Positions 1-7,153 of a DNA stretch of 64,000 nt are shown piece by piece. Both the position numbers and the translations under genes were made by a program. Within the stretch, counting starts at the first letter, position 1. Each line of letters starts with the position of its first letter. Location of the stretch: contig JAXGLZ010000001.1 of the NCBI GenBank assembly GCA_040768925.1, positions 434,001 to 498,000 of the forward strand, written 5' to 3'. The notes beneath the pieces are model-generated. The model did not search any database. It had not been told where the DNA came from and worked only from the letters and a program-made list of their open reading frames with translations. The DNA is from CALNBC01 sp040768925. GTDB lineage: Bacteria; Bacillota; Clostridia; Christensenellales; CALWSW01.

Positions 1-1181
1 TCGTCGTCGCCGGGTATTTTCTCGCGGGCAGGCTGACCAGGCGCATCCTCGCGCCGATCAACAGCGCGGATCTTGATGCGGGCTTCGCCGCCCCCTATGA
101 CGAGCTGGCCCCCTTTGCGGCCATGATCGAGACGCAGCGCAAGGAGATCGCCCGCCAGGTGGACGATTTGCGCGGCCGGGCGGACACCATCGAGGCCATC
201 CTTGGCAACATGAGCGAGGGCATCGTCCTGGTGGGCGGCGGCGGAGAGGTTTTGACCGTGAACAAGAGCGCCGCGGCTTTTTTTGACGTGCCCGCCCCCG
301 CTACGGGCAAAAACATCCTCGAACTTTTCAGGAACGCGGACGTGATCGAGCATCTGCGGGCCGCGCTTTTTGGCCGCCGGGGGAAAATGAGCCTTTCGCG
401 AAACGACAGAATCTACCGCGCGCATTTCAGCCCGGTGGCGGGCGGCGGCGCCATCATATTGTTTATGGACATCACGGAGCAAACGAGGGCCGAAACCCTG
501 CGCAGGGAATTTTCCGCAAATGTTTCCCACGAGCTCAGAACCCCGCTGACCACCGTCTGCGGCCACGCCGAAATGCTGCTCAACAACATGGTCAAGGAGG
601 AGGACAAACCCGTTTTTTACGGCCGCATCAAGGACGAGGCCGGCCGCCTGATCGCGCTGATCGAGGACATCCTGCTGATTTCCCGCCTGGACGAGGGCGC
701 GGGCCGGGAGCTTTTTGAGGACGTGGAGCTTTCCTCCGTCATTACTCAAACCGTGGAATCCCTTTCCCCAAAGGCCGAGGAAAACGGCGTAACCATCCAA
801 ATTTCCTGCGAAACGGCGGTCCTGAAAGCCAACCGCTCCCAGATTTACGAGCTTCTTTACAACCTGATCGACAACGCGATCAAATACAACAAGCCGGGGG
901 GAACCGTGGGCATCAACGTGACCGAAGGCGGCGGCGAACTGGCGCTTTCGGTTTCGGACACCGGCATCGGCATCCCTAAAGAAGCCCAAGGCCGGGTGTT
1001 TGAGCGCTTTTTTAGGGTGGACCGGTCCCGCTCCAAAAAAACCGGCGGAACCGGGCTGGGGCTGGCCATCGTCAAGCACATTGCCCTGGCGCATTCCGGC
1101 AGGATCGAGCTGAAAAGCGAAGCCGGAACCGGCACGACCATCACCGTCCGCTTCAAAAAGCGGGAAGGCCCGGAAAGTTAG
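1..1181 (+). CDS. PhoR-family sensor histidine kinase (5' end cut by window)
   Basis: The reading frame is open from the first bases of the window, so the N-terminus is missing. What remains starts with the end of a membrane segment (GYFLAGRLTRRILAPI) and a short HAMP-like linker. A PAS-like domain follows (about residues 65-150), then a HisKA domain with the phospho-acceptor His in SANVSHELRTPL. The HATPase domain has an N box (LYNLIDNAIKYN), G1 (DTGIGIP) and G2 (GGTGLGLAIVKH). This is the order of PhoR/WalK-type kinases, which autophosphorylate and pass phosphate to a response regulator. The partner gene would lie upstream, outside the window. The stop is followed by a GC-rich inverted repeat. 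An internal ATG at 123 would give a soluble protein and is unlikely to be the true start. The family is clear; the signal sensed is unknown. Confidence 0.9.
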   Translation, partial: VVAGYFLAGRLTRRILAPINSADLDAGFAAPYDELAPFAAMIETQRKEIARQVDDLRGRADTIEAILGNMSEGIVLVGGGGEVLTVNKSAAAFFDVPAPATGKNILELFRNADVIEHLRAALFGRRGKMSLSRNDRIYRAHFSPVAGGGAIILFMDITEQTRAETLRREFSANVSHELRTPLTTVCGHAEMLLNNMVKEEDKPVFYGRIKDEAGRLIALIEDILLISRLDEGAGRELFEDVELSSVITQTVESLSPKAEENGVTIQISCETAVLKANRSQIYELLYNLIDNAIKYNKPGGTVGINVTEGGGELALSVSDTGIGIPKEAQGRVFERFFRVDRSRSKKTGGTGLGLAIVKHIALAHSGRIELKSEAGTGTTITVRFKKREGPES

Positions 1182-1206
1182 CGGAAAACCGAATCACAAC
1201 CCTTCC

Positions 1207-1248
1207 ATCGCCCCGGCCGGTGTCCGATCTGCTCCCGGCCGGGGCGAT
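1207..1248. terminator. GC-rich inverted repeat after the kinase gene
   Basis: A 14-bp perfect stem (ATCGCCCCGGCCGG at 1207-1220 with its complement at 1235-1248) encloses a 14-nt loop, starting about 25 nt after the kinase stop codon. No T-run follows, so it is a weak terminator candidate, or simply a stable 3' end. Confidence 0.4.
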
Positions 1249-1333
1249 TGCCGCGCCGCCGGCGCGGGCCGGACGCTTTTGTGGGGATCCTCTTCGTACC
1301 GCGTCAAAAAACGGCATTTTTTGCCGTGTTCGG

Positions 1334-1363
1334 TTGCGGCCTCAGGGGGCGATACGCTATCAT
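1334..1363 (+). promoter_or_regulatory. Probable promoter for the lipoprotein gene
   Basis: TTGCGG at 1334-1339 and TATCAT at 1358-1363 are separated by 18 bp, about 40 bp before the TTG start. This is a fair match to a vegetative sigma-A promoter. Confidence 0.45.
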
Positions 1364-1401
1364 GACGGTATGAATCAAAGGAATGATCGGAGGGCTGTGT
1401 T

Positions 1402-2064
1402 TTGAAAAAGAGCAAGATCGCGCTTTTGTGCCTGACCCTTTGCCTGGCCGCGCTTTTCGGCTGCGCGAAGGAGGCCGAAGAGAGCATTCCCAAAGGCTGG
1501 GTGGAATATGACCTGCCGGATGCCGGGATCAGAATCGCCCTGCCGCCGCATTACGTGGCCGCGGCGGAAGGGCTGACCCCTACGGACGCGGATTATGAGC
1601 GGGCGGGTTTTGATGAAGGAGAGAGAGAGTCAGTCGATAAAATGTTTAGCAGGGTTTTAGGAGAACCCTATGTTAGTTTTTGCATAATATCTGCAAAAAC
1701 GCTTGGAGGAGGTATCATTGCCATGGGGGACGCTCCAGAGGATGTGCAGGCCCTTGGAGAAGATACAACAAATGCCGTAAATGTGAAGAGATACGCGGAG
1801 ATTATTTATGAAGCATATAAAGATAAAAACTATGAAATGGATTATTATGGCTACGCTGGAAGTTTGATCGGAAATCAGATGTGTTTCGCAATCTTTGAAA
1901 TTGATTATACGAAAAATGAAGAGGAATCTGGTTATACCAGGAAATATATCGCTCTTTTTGATGGGGAGAAAGTCGAATTGCAACTTGCGGTTTCAAAAGA
2001 ATATGCGGATAACGATCAAACGAGCGAGTTTGATGATATCGCTAAGACTTTTCAAATCTACTAA
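1402..2064 (+). CDS. Predicted lipoprotein of unknown function
   Basis: A 220-residue protein with an N-terminal lipoprotein signal (MKKSKIALLCLTLCLAALFGC; lipobox AALFGC, acylated Cys near residue 21), so it should be anchored on the outer face of the membrane. The start is TTG at 1402, chosen because CGGAGGG sits 7 nt upstream and the signal peptide begins there. I do not recognise the mature domain. The base composition changes abruptly near 1612. The first third is GC-rich like the rest of the window, while the remainder is AT-rich with A/T third positions, though the frame stays open. This suggests a gene assembled from two sources, or an acquired 3' part. A bidirectional hairpin terminator follows the stop. 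Confidence 0.75.
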   Translation: MKKSKIALLCLTLCLAALFGCAKEAEESIPKGWVEYDLPDAGIRIALPPHYVAAAEGLTPTDADYERAGFDEGERESVDKMFSRVLGEPYVSFCIISAKTLGGGIIAMGDAPEDVQALGEDTTNAVNVKRYAEIIYEAYKDKNYEMDYYGYAGSLIGNQMCFAIFEIDYTKNEEESGYTRKYIALFDGEKVELQLAVSKEYADNDQTSEFDDIAKTFQIY

Positions 2065-2070
2065 TTTTTT

Positions 2071-2106
2071 TACAAGGATACCGGCTCATGAGCCGGTATC
2101 CTTGTA
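2071..2106. terminator. Bidirectional terminator between convergent genes
   Basis: A perfect 36-nt palindrome (18-bp arms, starting TACAAGGATACCGGCTCA) has an AATTTTTT run on its left and TGTTTT on its right. It lies between the lipoprotein gene and the convergent gene at 2123-3325 and can serve both. Confidence 0.85.
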
Positions 2107-2122
2107 TGTTTTATCAGCAGGG

Positions 2123-3325
2123 CTAATCCTTAAGTCTGATGGTATCCAATACTCCTTTTTCGAAAAAAGAACCCACGCCCTCTCTCACAAGACCGCGCCA
2201 GAATGGATCGCGCGGCGCTAGGATCGCCGGCAGGGCGTCGGGAGCCAATAATGCGCCTAATCCTCGACCCGTAAGACGATAGATCGCGGCCAAACCGGCG
2301 TTGTTCAGCGCTCTGCCGCGGCTCGCGCCCGAAGCGAGCTCATCCTGATACGTTCCGCCAATTGACGAGGTTGCCCCGACAGCCGTGCCCAAAGCGGGAT
2401 TGATGTACGAAAGCGCTGCCGTTGTTCCGATTGCGGTCAATTCGGAAATGAATTTTATCATTGTTTTGGCGTCTTCCGTATCCAGCCTGGAAATATAAGC
2501 CTCCGCATCCGCCTCAACCTGCCAAAGCTTCATGGGTTCCGTGTCTCCGGCAGCCAATCGGCCAAAGGCAACAACACCTTTTACAACCTTGGCGGCGCCG
2601 GCGGCTATCGCGGGGAGAACGACTTCGTATGCCTGCCCGCTCAGATTGGCGGATTGCTCCACCGCGCTCCTGAGAACCAGCGTATTGTACATCAGACCCC
2701 GGTATTCGTCCACCGCTTCCTGGCCTCCGGTGCTGTAAAGATGGGCGAGCATGGTTTTTTCGGAAGCGGTCCACGGTTCGTCTTCTTCCGCCGTGTTGAT
2801 GTGGTTCGCGGCTTCGAGCGGAATCCGTGTGAGGAATTCGGGATCGATGCGCCGGGCATCGATGGCGCTTTGGGCCAGCAGGTCCCGCGCAGTGAATTCG
2901 TTGAGGGGCACGGCGTTTCCCTTGGAGCTATCCATAAGCGCCTTGATGATCTGTTCCTCCGGCACGCCGGAGGCAAGGAGCTGATTCACCTGGTCCATAA
3001 ATTTCTTTGAGCGGATGGACCAGCGTATCTCGTCGTTTCCGCCGCTTAACTCCATTGCGTTTTGAAGATCTGTGAGCCACTTTGGATCGACTCCCGCGAC
3101 GGGCGGGTAATTCGGGTCAAGAAGGGCGGCGTTGACCAGCTGCTCCCGGGCGGCCTGATCCCCCGGCTCACCGCCTGCGATCCAATTGATGACCCGCGCG
3201 ATGAAGGAATCGGGTTGGACGGTTTCTTTTTTCTGAACCGGGGTGTTCTTTTTAGCCGGGGCGCTTTTCCCGCCCGCGGCGCGTTCCTTTTGCAGCTCAA
3301 GGGCCGCTTTGAGAAGATCGGGCAT
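2123..3325 (-). CDS. Hypothetical protein resembling parts of phage structural proteins
   Basis: A 400-residue protein with ATG at 3325 and GGAGGA 5 nt upstream. There is no signal peptide. The N-terminus is Lys/Pro-rich (AAGGKSAPAKKNTPVQKK), followed by a mostly helical body. Two stretches recall large Clostridia prophage minor structural proteins: WTASEKTMLAHLYSTGGQEA near residue 185, and SSIGGTYQDELASGASRGRA near residue 315, which precedes a Gly/Ala-rich hydrophobic tail. That resemblance is from memory of family patterns and is not proven. No other phage gene is adjacent, so it may be a stray fragment of such a protein or an unrelated cellular protein. The function is unknown. It is transcribed towards the lipoprotein gene and shares its terminator. 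Confidence 0.6.
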   Translation of the reverse strand: MPDLLKAALELQKERAAGGKSAPAKKNTPVQKKETVQPDSFIARVINWIAGGEPGDQAAREQLVNAALLDPNYPPVAGVDPKWLTDLQNAMELSGGNDEIRWSIRSKKFMDQVNQLLASGVPEEQIIKALMDSSKGNAVPLNEFTARDLLAQSAIDARRIDPEFLTRIPLEAANHINTAEEDEPWTASEKTMLAHLYSTGGQEAVDEYRGLMYNTLVLRSAVEQSANLSGQAYEVVLPAIAAGAAKVVKGVVAFGRLAAGDTEPMKLWQVEADAEAYISRLDTEDAKTMIKFISELTAIGTTAALSYINPALGTAVGATSSIGGTYQDELASGASRGRALNNAGLAAIYRLTGRGLGALLAPDALPAILAPRDPFWRGLVREGVGSFFEKGVLDTIRLKD

Positions 3326-3440
3326 GCTGCTTCCTCCATTTTGGTTGATACCGGAAGCCTAGCATTCCTTGTGCGGCAAAAAGCGGCCTTCCCTCCTTCC
3401 TTTTTCCATTGCCGGATCCGTAAACATTCTGTGTATATCC

Positions 3441-3469
3441 TTGATCGCGGGTTTTTTTCAAGCTATAAT
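3441..3469 (+). promoter_or_regulatory. Sigma-A promoter of the sortase gene
   Basis: TTGATC at 3441-3446, a 17-bp spacer and a perfect TATAAT at 3464-3469. It lies about 30 bp before the sortase start codon. Confidence 0.8.
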
Positions 3470-3499
3470 CAGGAAAGCACCATGAAAGGGGCAATGCCA

Positions 3500-4300
3500 A
3501 TGAAAAAACGCAATGCGCTCGGATTGCTCGCGCTGCTCGTCGCCGCGCTCATTCTGGCCGGCTGCGCCGCAAGCGGGAACGGCAGTCTGGACGGGGATTA
3601 TATTGACGCGCCTGATCTTCCGGATAACGCAACGGCGGTTCCTGTTACCACGCCTTCCGCAACGGACGATCCCTTAGAGGGCGTCGCCGCGCCGGACGGC
3701 ATCCCGGACGTCGACGACAAGGGCCAGACCGAAAAGCTGGATTACGAGCGGGATTATGAGTCCTATGCCAAAAACAACAAGGACGTGATCGGCTGGATCT
3801 CCGTTCCGAACACCCTCATCGAATACCCGGTGGTGGTCACCTCGGACAACGAGTATTACCTGCATTACAATTATAAAAAGGAAAAATCCAAATCCGGCGC
3901 GGTCTTTATGGATTACCGCAACGCGGATTTCGAAAACGCCCGCCACGTGATCATCTATGGTCACAACATGCGCAACGGCACGATGTTCCACGACCTGAAC
4001 AGTTATAAGTACAAGGATTTCTTCAACCAGAATCCCGTGATCACCTTCTATTACAAGGGCGAAAAGTACGAGTACGAGGTCTTTGCGGCGGACGTTGTGC
4101 TGGCGGACATCAATTTTATCCGCACCAAGTTCAAGAGCGACGAGGATTTCGTCGATTACTTCACGGAATTCAAGTCCTACAGCAAGTTCGCGAACGACGT
4201 TACCGTCGGCGCGAAGGACCAGGTGCTCACCCTTTCGACCTGCACCTACGAGTACGACGATTCCCGCTTTATCGTCCAGGCCAGGCGGATCAAGAACTAA
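3500..4300 (+). CDS. Class B sortase with a lipoprotein-type N-terminus
   Basis: A 266-residue transpeptidase of the sortase B family. Such enzymes cleave a sorting motif on secreted proteins and join them to the cell wall or to pilus subunits. The catalytic His is in HVIIYGHNM, the catalytic Cys in LSTCTYEY, and the Arg in DDSRFIVQAR close to the C-terminus. The N-terminus is MKKRNALGLL then ALILAGCAA, a good lipobox. The enzyme therefore seems to be held by a lipid anchor rather than by an uncleaved N-terminal helix, which is unusual. A Pro/Thr/Asp-rich linker of about 60 residues follows. The start at 3500 has AAGGGG 9 nt upstream; in-frame ATGs at 3482 and 3494 are alternatives. No substrate with an obvious sorting motif is adjacent. 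Confidence 0.9.
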   Translation: MKKRNALGLLALLVAALILAGCAASGNGSLDGDYIDAPDLPDNATAVPVTTPSATDDPLEGVAAPDGIPDVDDKGQTEKLDYERDYESYAKNNKDVIGWISVPNTLIEYPVVVTSDNEYYLHYNYKKEKSKSGAVFMDYRNADFENARHVIIYGHNMRNGTMFHDLNSYKYKDFFNQNPVITFYYKGEKYEYEVFAADVVLADINFIRTKFKSDEDFVDYFTEFKSYSKFANDVTVGAKDQVLTLSTCTYEYDDSRFIVQARRIKN

Positions 4301-4387
4301 ACCTGCGGGCAGCGCCCAAGAATCCCTAAAAATTCGGCGGAATCAAGCGAAGCTGCGCCCCCGGCAATCAAGCGCAAACAAAGAACC

Positions 4388-4419
4388 AAAAGCGCCTCCC
4401 AAACGGGACGGCGCTTTTT
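4388..4419 (+). terminator. Terminator of the sortase gene
   Basis: Stem AAAAGCGCC/GGCGCTTTT with an inner TCCC/GGGA helix, followed by TTC, about 90 bp after the sortase stop. The stretch from 4420 to 4654 holds no gene or signal that I can support. Confidence 0.75.
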
Positions 4420-4654
4420 CATTCCTTGGGCAATTCTGTTTGCAGGCGCTGCAACGGCTTGTTTGTTAGCCGCTTCGCTGCTGATACCCCTCCAAAACCC
4501 GCCTTGTGAAAACGAGGCATAAAGAGAACGAGCGCGACAAAAAGCAGGCGGCCGCGCGTTTTTCGGACCGAAGACTTCTTCCCCAAAAAAACCGCGCCGC
4601 ATTCCGGGCCGCAAGAGGAACGCCCCAAAGCCGTTTTGCCGCCGTAAGCAAAAA

Positions 4655-4680
4655 GAACGGGAAGCGATCGCTTCCCGTTC
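4655..4680 (-). terminator. Terminator of the minus-strand membrane protein gene
   Basis: A perfect 26-nt palindrome (arm GAACGGGAAGCGA). On the minus strand it is followed by TTTTTGC, as expected for a rho-independent terminator of the gene ending at 4714. Confidence 0.8.
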
Positions 4681-4713
4681 GGGGATAAACGGATGAACGG
4701 CCCGGCGCGGCGG

Positions 4714-5247
4714 TCAGGCCGTGACCGAAATGCCGGTGCATTCGTCTTTGACGAAAGTGCCGCTTTTGAGGAAGATATTCGCCTCCGCGCCGTCCTCCAC
4801 CGTAAAGGCGAGGGGCTTTGCGCCGGCAAAGCTGTTGGTTATGGTGTTTTGCCGCCTGTGGGTGGTGACGGTCAGCGTTTCGCCGTTTTTCAAAGCGCCG
4901 ACAACCAGCCCGTTCAGCAGGATCTGGGCCGGAACGGCCGCGCCAAGGGCGGATTTTTTGCGGGTGACCGCGATGTTCGCGGTGACTTCCGGCGCTTCGC
5001 CGGCGTCGATCCGCGCCTGCTCCGCCGCGGCTTCCTTCCGGGCGAGCGCCTGCTCCGCCGCGGCCTTTTCCTTCTGCTTTTTCGCCGAGGTGATCGACCA
5101 GACGTCCCAGATGATGAAAAGGCCGATCAGCACGGCGAACATCGCCGGGGAAAGCTCGATCCCCAAAAAGGTCATATAGCCGTTGCCGCTCGAATAGGTG
5201 GAAATGCCCCAAAGCGCGACGGCCACGGTAATAAGAATGGAAAGCAT
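4714..5247 (-). CDS. Small membrane protein with coiled coil and C-terminal domain, unknown function
   Basis: A 177-residue protein. ATG at 5247 is chosen because AGGAGG lies 5 nt upstream and a membrane segment starts there; the longer open frame to 5442 has no ribosome binding site. Two hydrophobic helices (about residues 2-17 and 35-52) are followed by a charged Ala/Glu/Lys/Arg coiled coil (about 55-85). A probable small beta domain makes up the C-terminal 85 residues (from AAVPAQILLNGLVVGALKNG). The topology suggests a two-helix membrane anchor with a cytoplasmic domain. I do not recognise a named family. The gene stands alone between its own terminator and an AT-rich upstream region. Confidence 0.75.
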   Translation of the reverse strand: MLSILITVAVALWGISTYSSGNGYMTFLGIELSPAMFAVLIGLFIIWDVWSITSAKKQKEKAAAEQALARKEAAAEQARIDAGEAPEVTANIAVTRKKSALGAAVPAQILLNGLVVGALKNGETLTVTTHRRQNTITNSFAGAKPLAFTVEDGAEANIFLKSGTFVKDECTGISVTA

Positions 5248-5502
5248 ACCCGCTCCTCCTGTTTGTTTATACAAAACAGTATAATCCTTCGGTTCAAAAA
5301 ATAGGTGGGCGGCCTGCACACATGGGTCGGTTTGCGTAAATCGGCCGTTTTTTGTGACCGGGCGCCGCCGCTCGTCTTCCAAAAGAAGAAAAAAGTTTCC
5401 AAGGTTCATTGCAAAGCCGCAAAACGGCCAAAATTGTAACAAGATTAAAAATTATGATTGCCCCAAACACGCAAGGCTGACACCAAAAGGCGTCTCGCGT
5501 GT

Positions 5503-5508
5503 TATAAT
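5503..5508 (+). promoter_or_regulatory. Probable -10 box of the epimerase gene
   Basis: A perfect TATAAT at 5503-5508, about 60 bp before the gene. The best -35 candidate is CTGACA, 20 bp upstream, so spacing is poor. The rest of the 5248-5568 gap holds no gene that I can support. Confidence 0.45.
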
Positions 5509-5568
5509 GCAAAATGAAGAAGCTGTTTTTTGAACAAATGACCGTTTAGAACGGGGAGGGAGAATGAA

Positions 5569-6648
5569 TTGAACGAGCTTTTTATCGTAACAGGCGCCTG
5601 CGGCCATCTGGGAAGCACGGTGACGGCGATGCTCGCAAGCCGAAAATACCCCGTCCGCGCCCTTGCGCTGAAGGAAGACTCCGCCCGCGCGCTGGACGGC
5701 GTCCCTTGCGAGATTTTTCGGGGGAATGTGCTGGAACCGGAGTCCCTTGAGCCGCTTTTCGCCGATGCGCAAGGCGGGAAAATTACCGTGATCCACTGCG
5801 CGGGGATCGTTTCCATCAAAACCCGGCGGAACCCCAAGGTCCGGGAGGTCAATGTGACCGGCACCGAAAACGTTGCGAAGGCCTGCAAAAAACACGGCGC
5901 AAGGATGGTGTACGTCAGCAGCGTTCACGCCATACCGGAGCTGAAAAAAGGCCAGACAATAGCGGAAACCCCGGAATTCGACCCCCAAAAGGTGGAAGGC
6001 GACTACGCGAAGACCAAGGCGGAAGCCACCGCGCTGGTGCTCGATATGTGCAAAGAAGGGCTGGACGCGGTGGTCGTTCATCCTTCGGGCATCATCGGCC
6101 CGAACGACCGGGCGGGGGGGCATATGTCCCAGATGGTGGTGGATTTTCTAGAAGGCAGGCTGACCGCCGGGGTGGACGGCGCCTATGATTTTGTGGACGT
6201 GCGGGACGTTGCCGAGGGCGTGTTTCTTGCCGCGCAAAAGGGCGCGGCCGGCGCGTGCTACATCCTTTCCAACAGGCAGTATACCGTGAAAGAACTGTTG
6301 AGCGCCGCGGCCGCCGCTTCCGGCAAAAAGCCCCCGCGGGTCATCATGCCCATGTGGGTGGCGGCGGCCGTCGCCCCGCTGGCCGAGCTTTACTATAGAC
6401 TCCTGCGCCAGCCTCCGCTCTATACCGCCTATTCCATGTATACCCTTCAGTCCAATTCCGCCTTTTCCCACGAAAAGGCCACGAAGGAGCTGGGCTATTC
6501 CCCCCGCCCCCTTTCGGAAACGATGGAGGACACGGTCAAATGGCTGCGGGAGGCGGGGCTGACGGTCAAGGAAAGGCTGCCCGGGGAAACGCGGCTTCAG
6601 CGGTCGAAGCGCCTTCGCAAGCGCAGGCGCGCCCGGGCGCAGAGCTGA
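5569..6648 (+). CDS. NAD(P)-dependent epimerase/dehydratase (extended SDR family)
   Basis: A 359-residue protein of the extended short-chain dehydrogenase/reductase family. The N-terminal Rossmann motif is VTGACGHLGS (GxxGxxG type). A conserved VSSVHA strand follows near residue 121, and the catalytic pair is YAKTK near residue 146. Such enzymes oxidise, reduce or epimerise nucleotide sugars, sterols or flavonoids; the substrate here cannot be read from sequence. The C-terminus is very basic (RSKRLRKRRRARAQ). The start is TTG at 5569 with GGGGAGGGA 9 nt upstream; the ATG at 5564 is out of frame and stops at once. The next gene is separated by a T-box leader, so this is probably a single-gene transcript. 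Confidence 0.88.
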   Translation: MNELFIVTGACGHLGSTVTAMLASRKYPVRALALKEDSARALDGVPCEIFRGNVLEPESLEPLFADAQGGKITVIHCAGIVSIKTRRNPKVREVNVTGTENVAKACKKHGARMVYVSSVHAIPELKKGQTIAETPEFDPQKVEGDYAKTKAEATALVLDMCKEGLDAVVVHPSGIIGPNDRAGGHMSQMVVDFLEGRLTAGVDGAYDFVDVRDVAEGVFLAAQKGAAGACYILSNRQYTVKELLSAAAAASGKKPPRVIMPMWVAAAVAPLAELYYRLLRQPPLYTAYSMYTLQSNSAFSHEKATKELGYSPRPLSETMEDTVKWLREAGLTVKERLPGETRLQRSKRLRKRRRARAQS

Positions 6649-6757
6649 CGGCGCAGGCCATCGCCCGGAGCGGCCGCTTGGAGCGGGCCCGGATTGGCGC
6701 GCTCAACAGCCCCCCGCCCTGCCGAAAATGCCGGAACGCATTTGCGGAAGCAAAGGA

Positions 6758-6786
6758 TTGACGTTTTGCCGGCCATATGATATAGA
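6758..6786 (+). promoter_or_regulatory. Promoter of the metG T-box transcript
   Basis: TTGACG at 6758-6763, a 17-bp spacer and TATAGA at 6781-6786, just upstream of the T-box leader. Confidence 0.7.
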
Positions 6787-6792
6787 TTACTT

Positions 6793-7092
6793 CAATTCCA
6801 TATTTTTTAATGCGTTGAAGAGAAAGAGTAAGTAACACCAGCTTTTGCAGAGAGCCCGGCTGCTGGGAACGGGCAAGGCGAAGGTTACTGAACATGGTCT
6901 TGGAGCAGCGTACCGAAAAGTTCTACTTTCAGGCTACGACGGGATCTCCCGTTACAGAGACAGAGTATCGGCCATCCATAATGACCCGTACTTGATGAGG
7001 TTCATTCCGCGAGGGATGAACAAACAAGGGTGGTAACACGAAGCGCGGCTCTCGTCCCTGGATCGTTCGGATTCGGGGGCGGGGGTTTTTTT
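6793..7092 (+). ncRNA. T-box leader controlling metG
   Basis: An approximately 300-nt leader between promoter and metG. It carries the T-box signature CAAGGGTGGTAACACG at 7025-7040, a variant of the usual GGGTGGTACCGCG. A strong 16-bp terminator hairpin follows (arms 7049-7064 and 7070-7085) with a T7 run. GAACATGG near 6890 offers a Met (ATG) specifier in the expected Stem I region. T-box RNAs bind uncharged tRNA and antiterminate, so metG should be induced by methionyl-tRNA shortage. The Stem I fold was judged by eye only. Confidence 0.85.
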
Positions 7093-7153
7093 ATATAAAA
7101 AAATGCCTGCGGGAAAGATGCTTCGCCGGCAAAAAAGGAAATGAGGGAGGATC

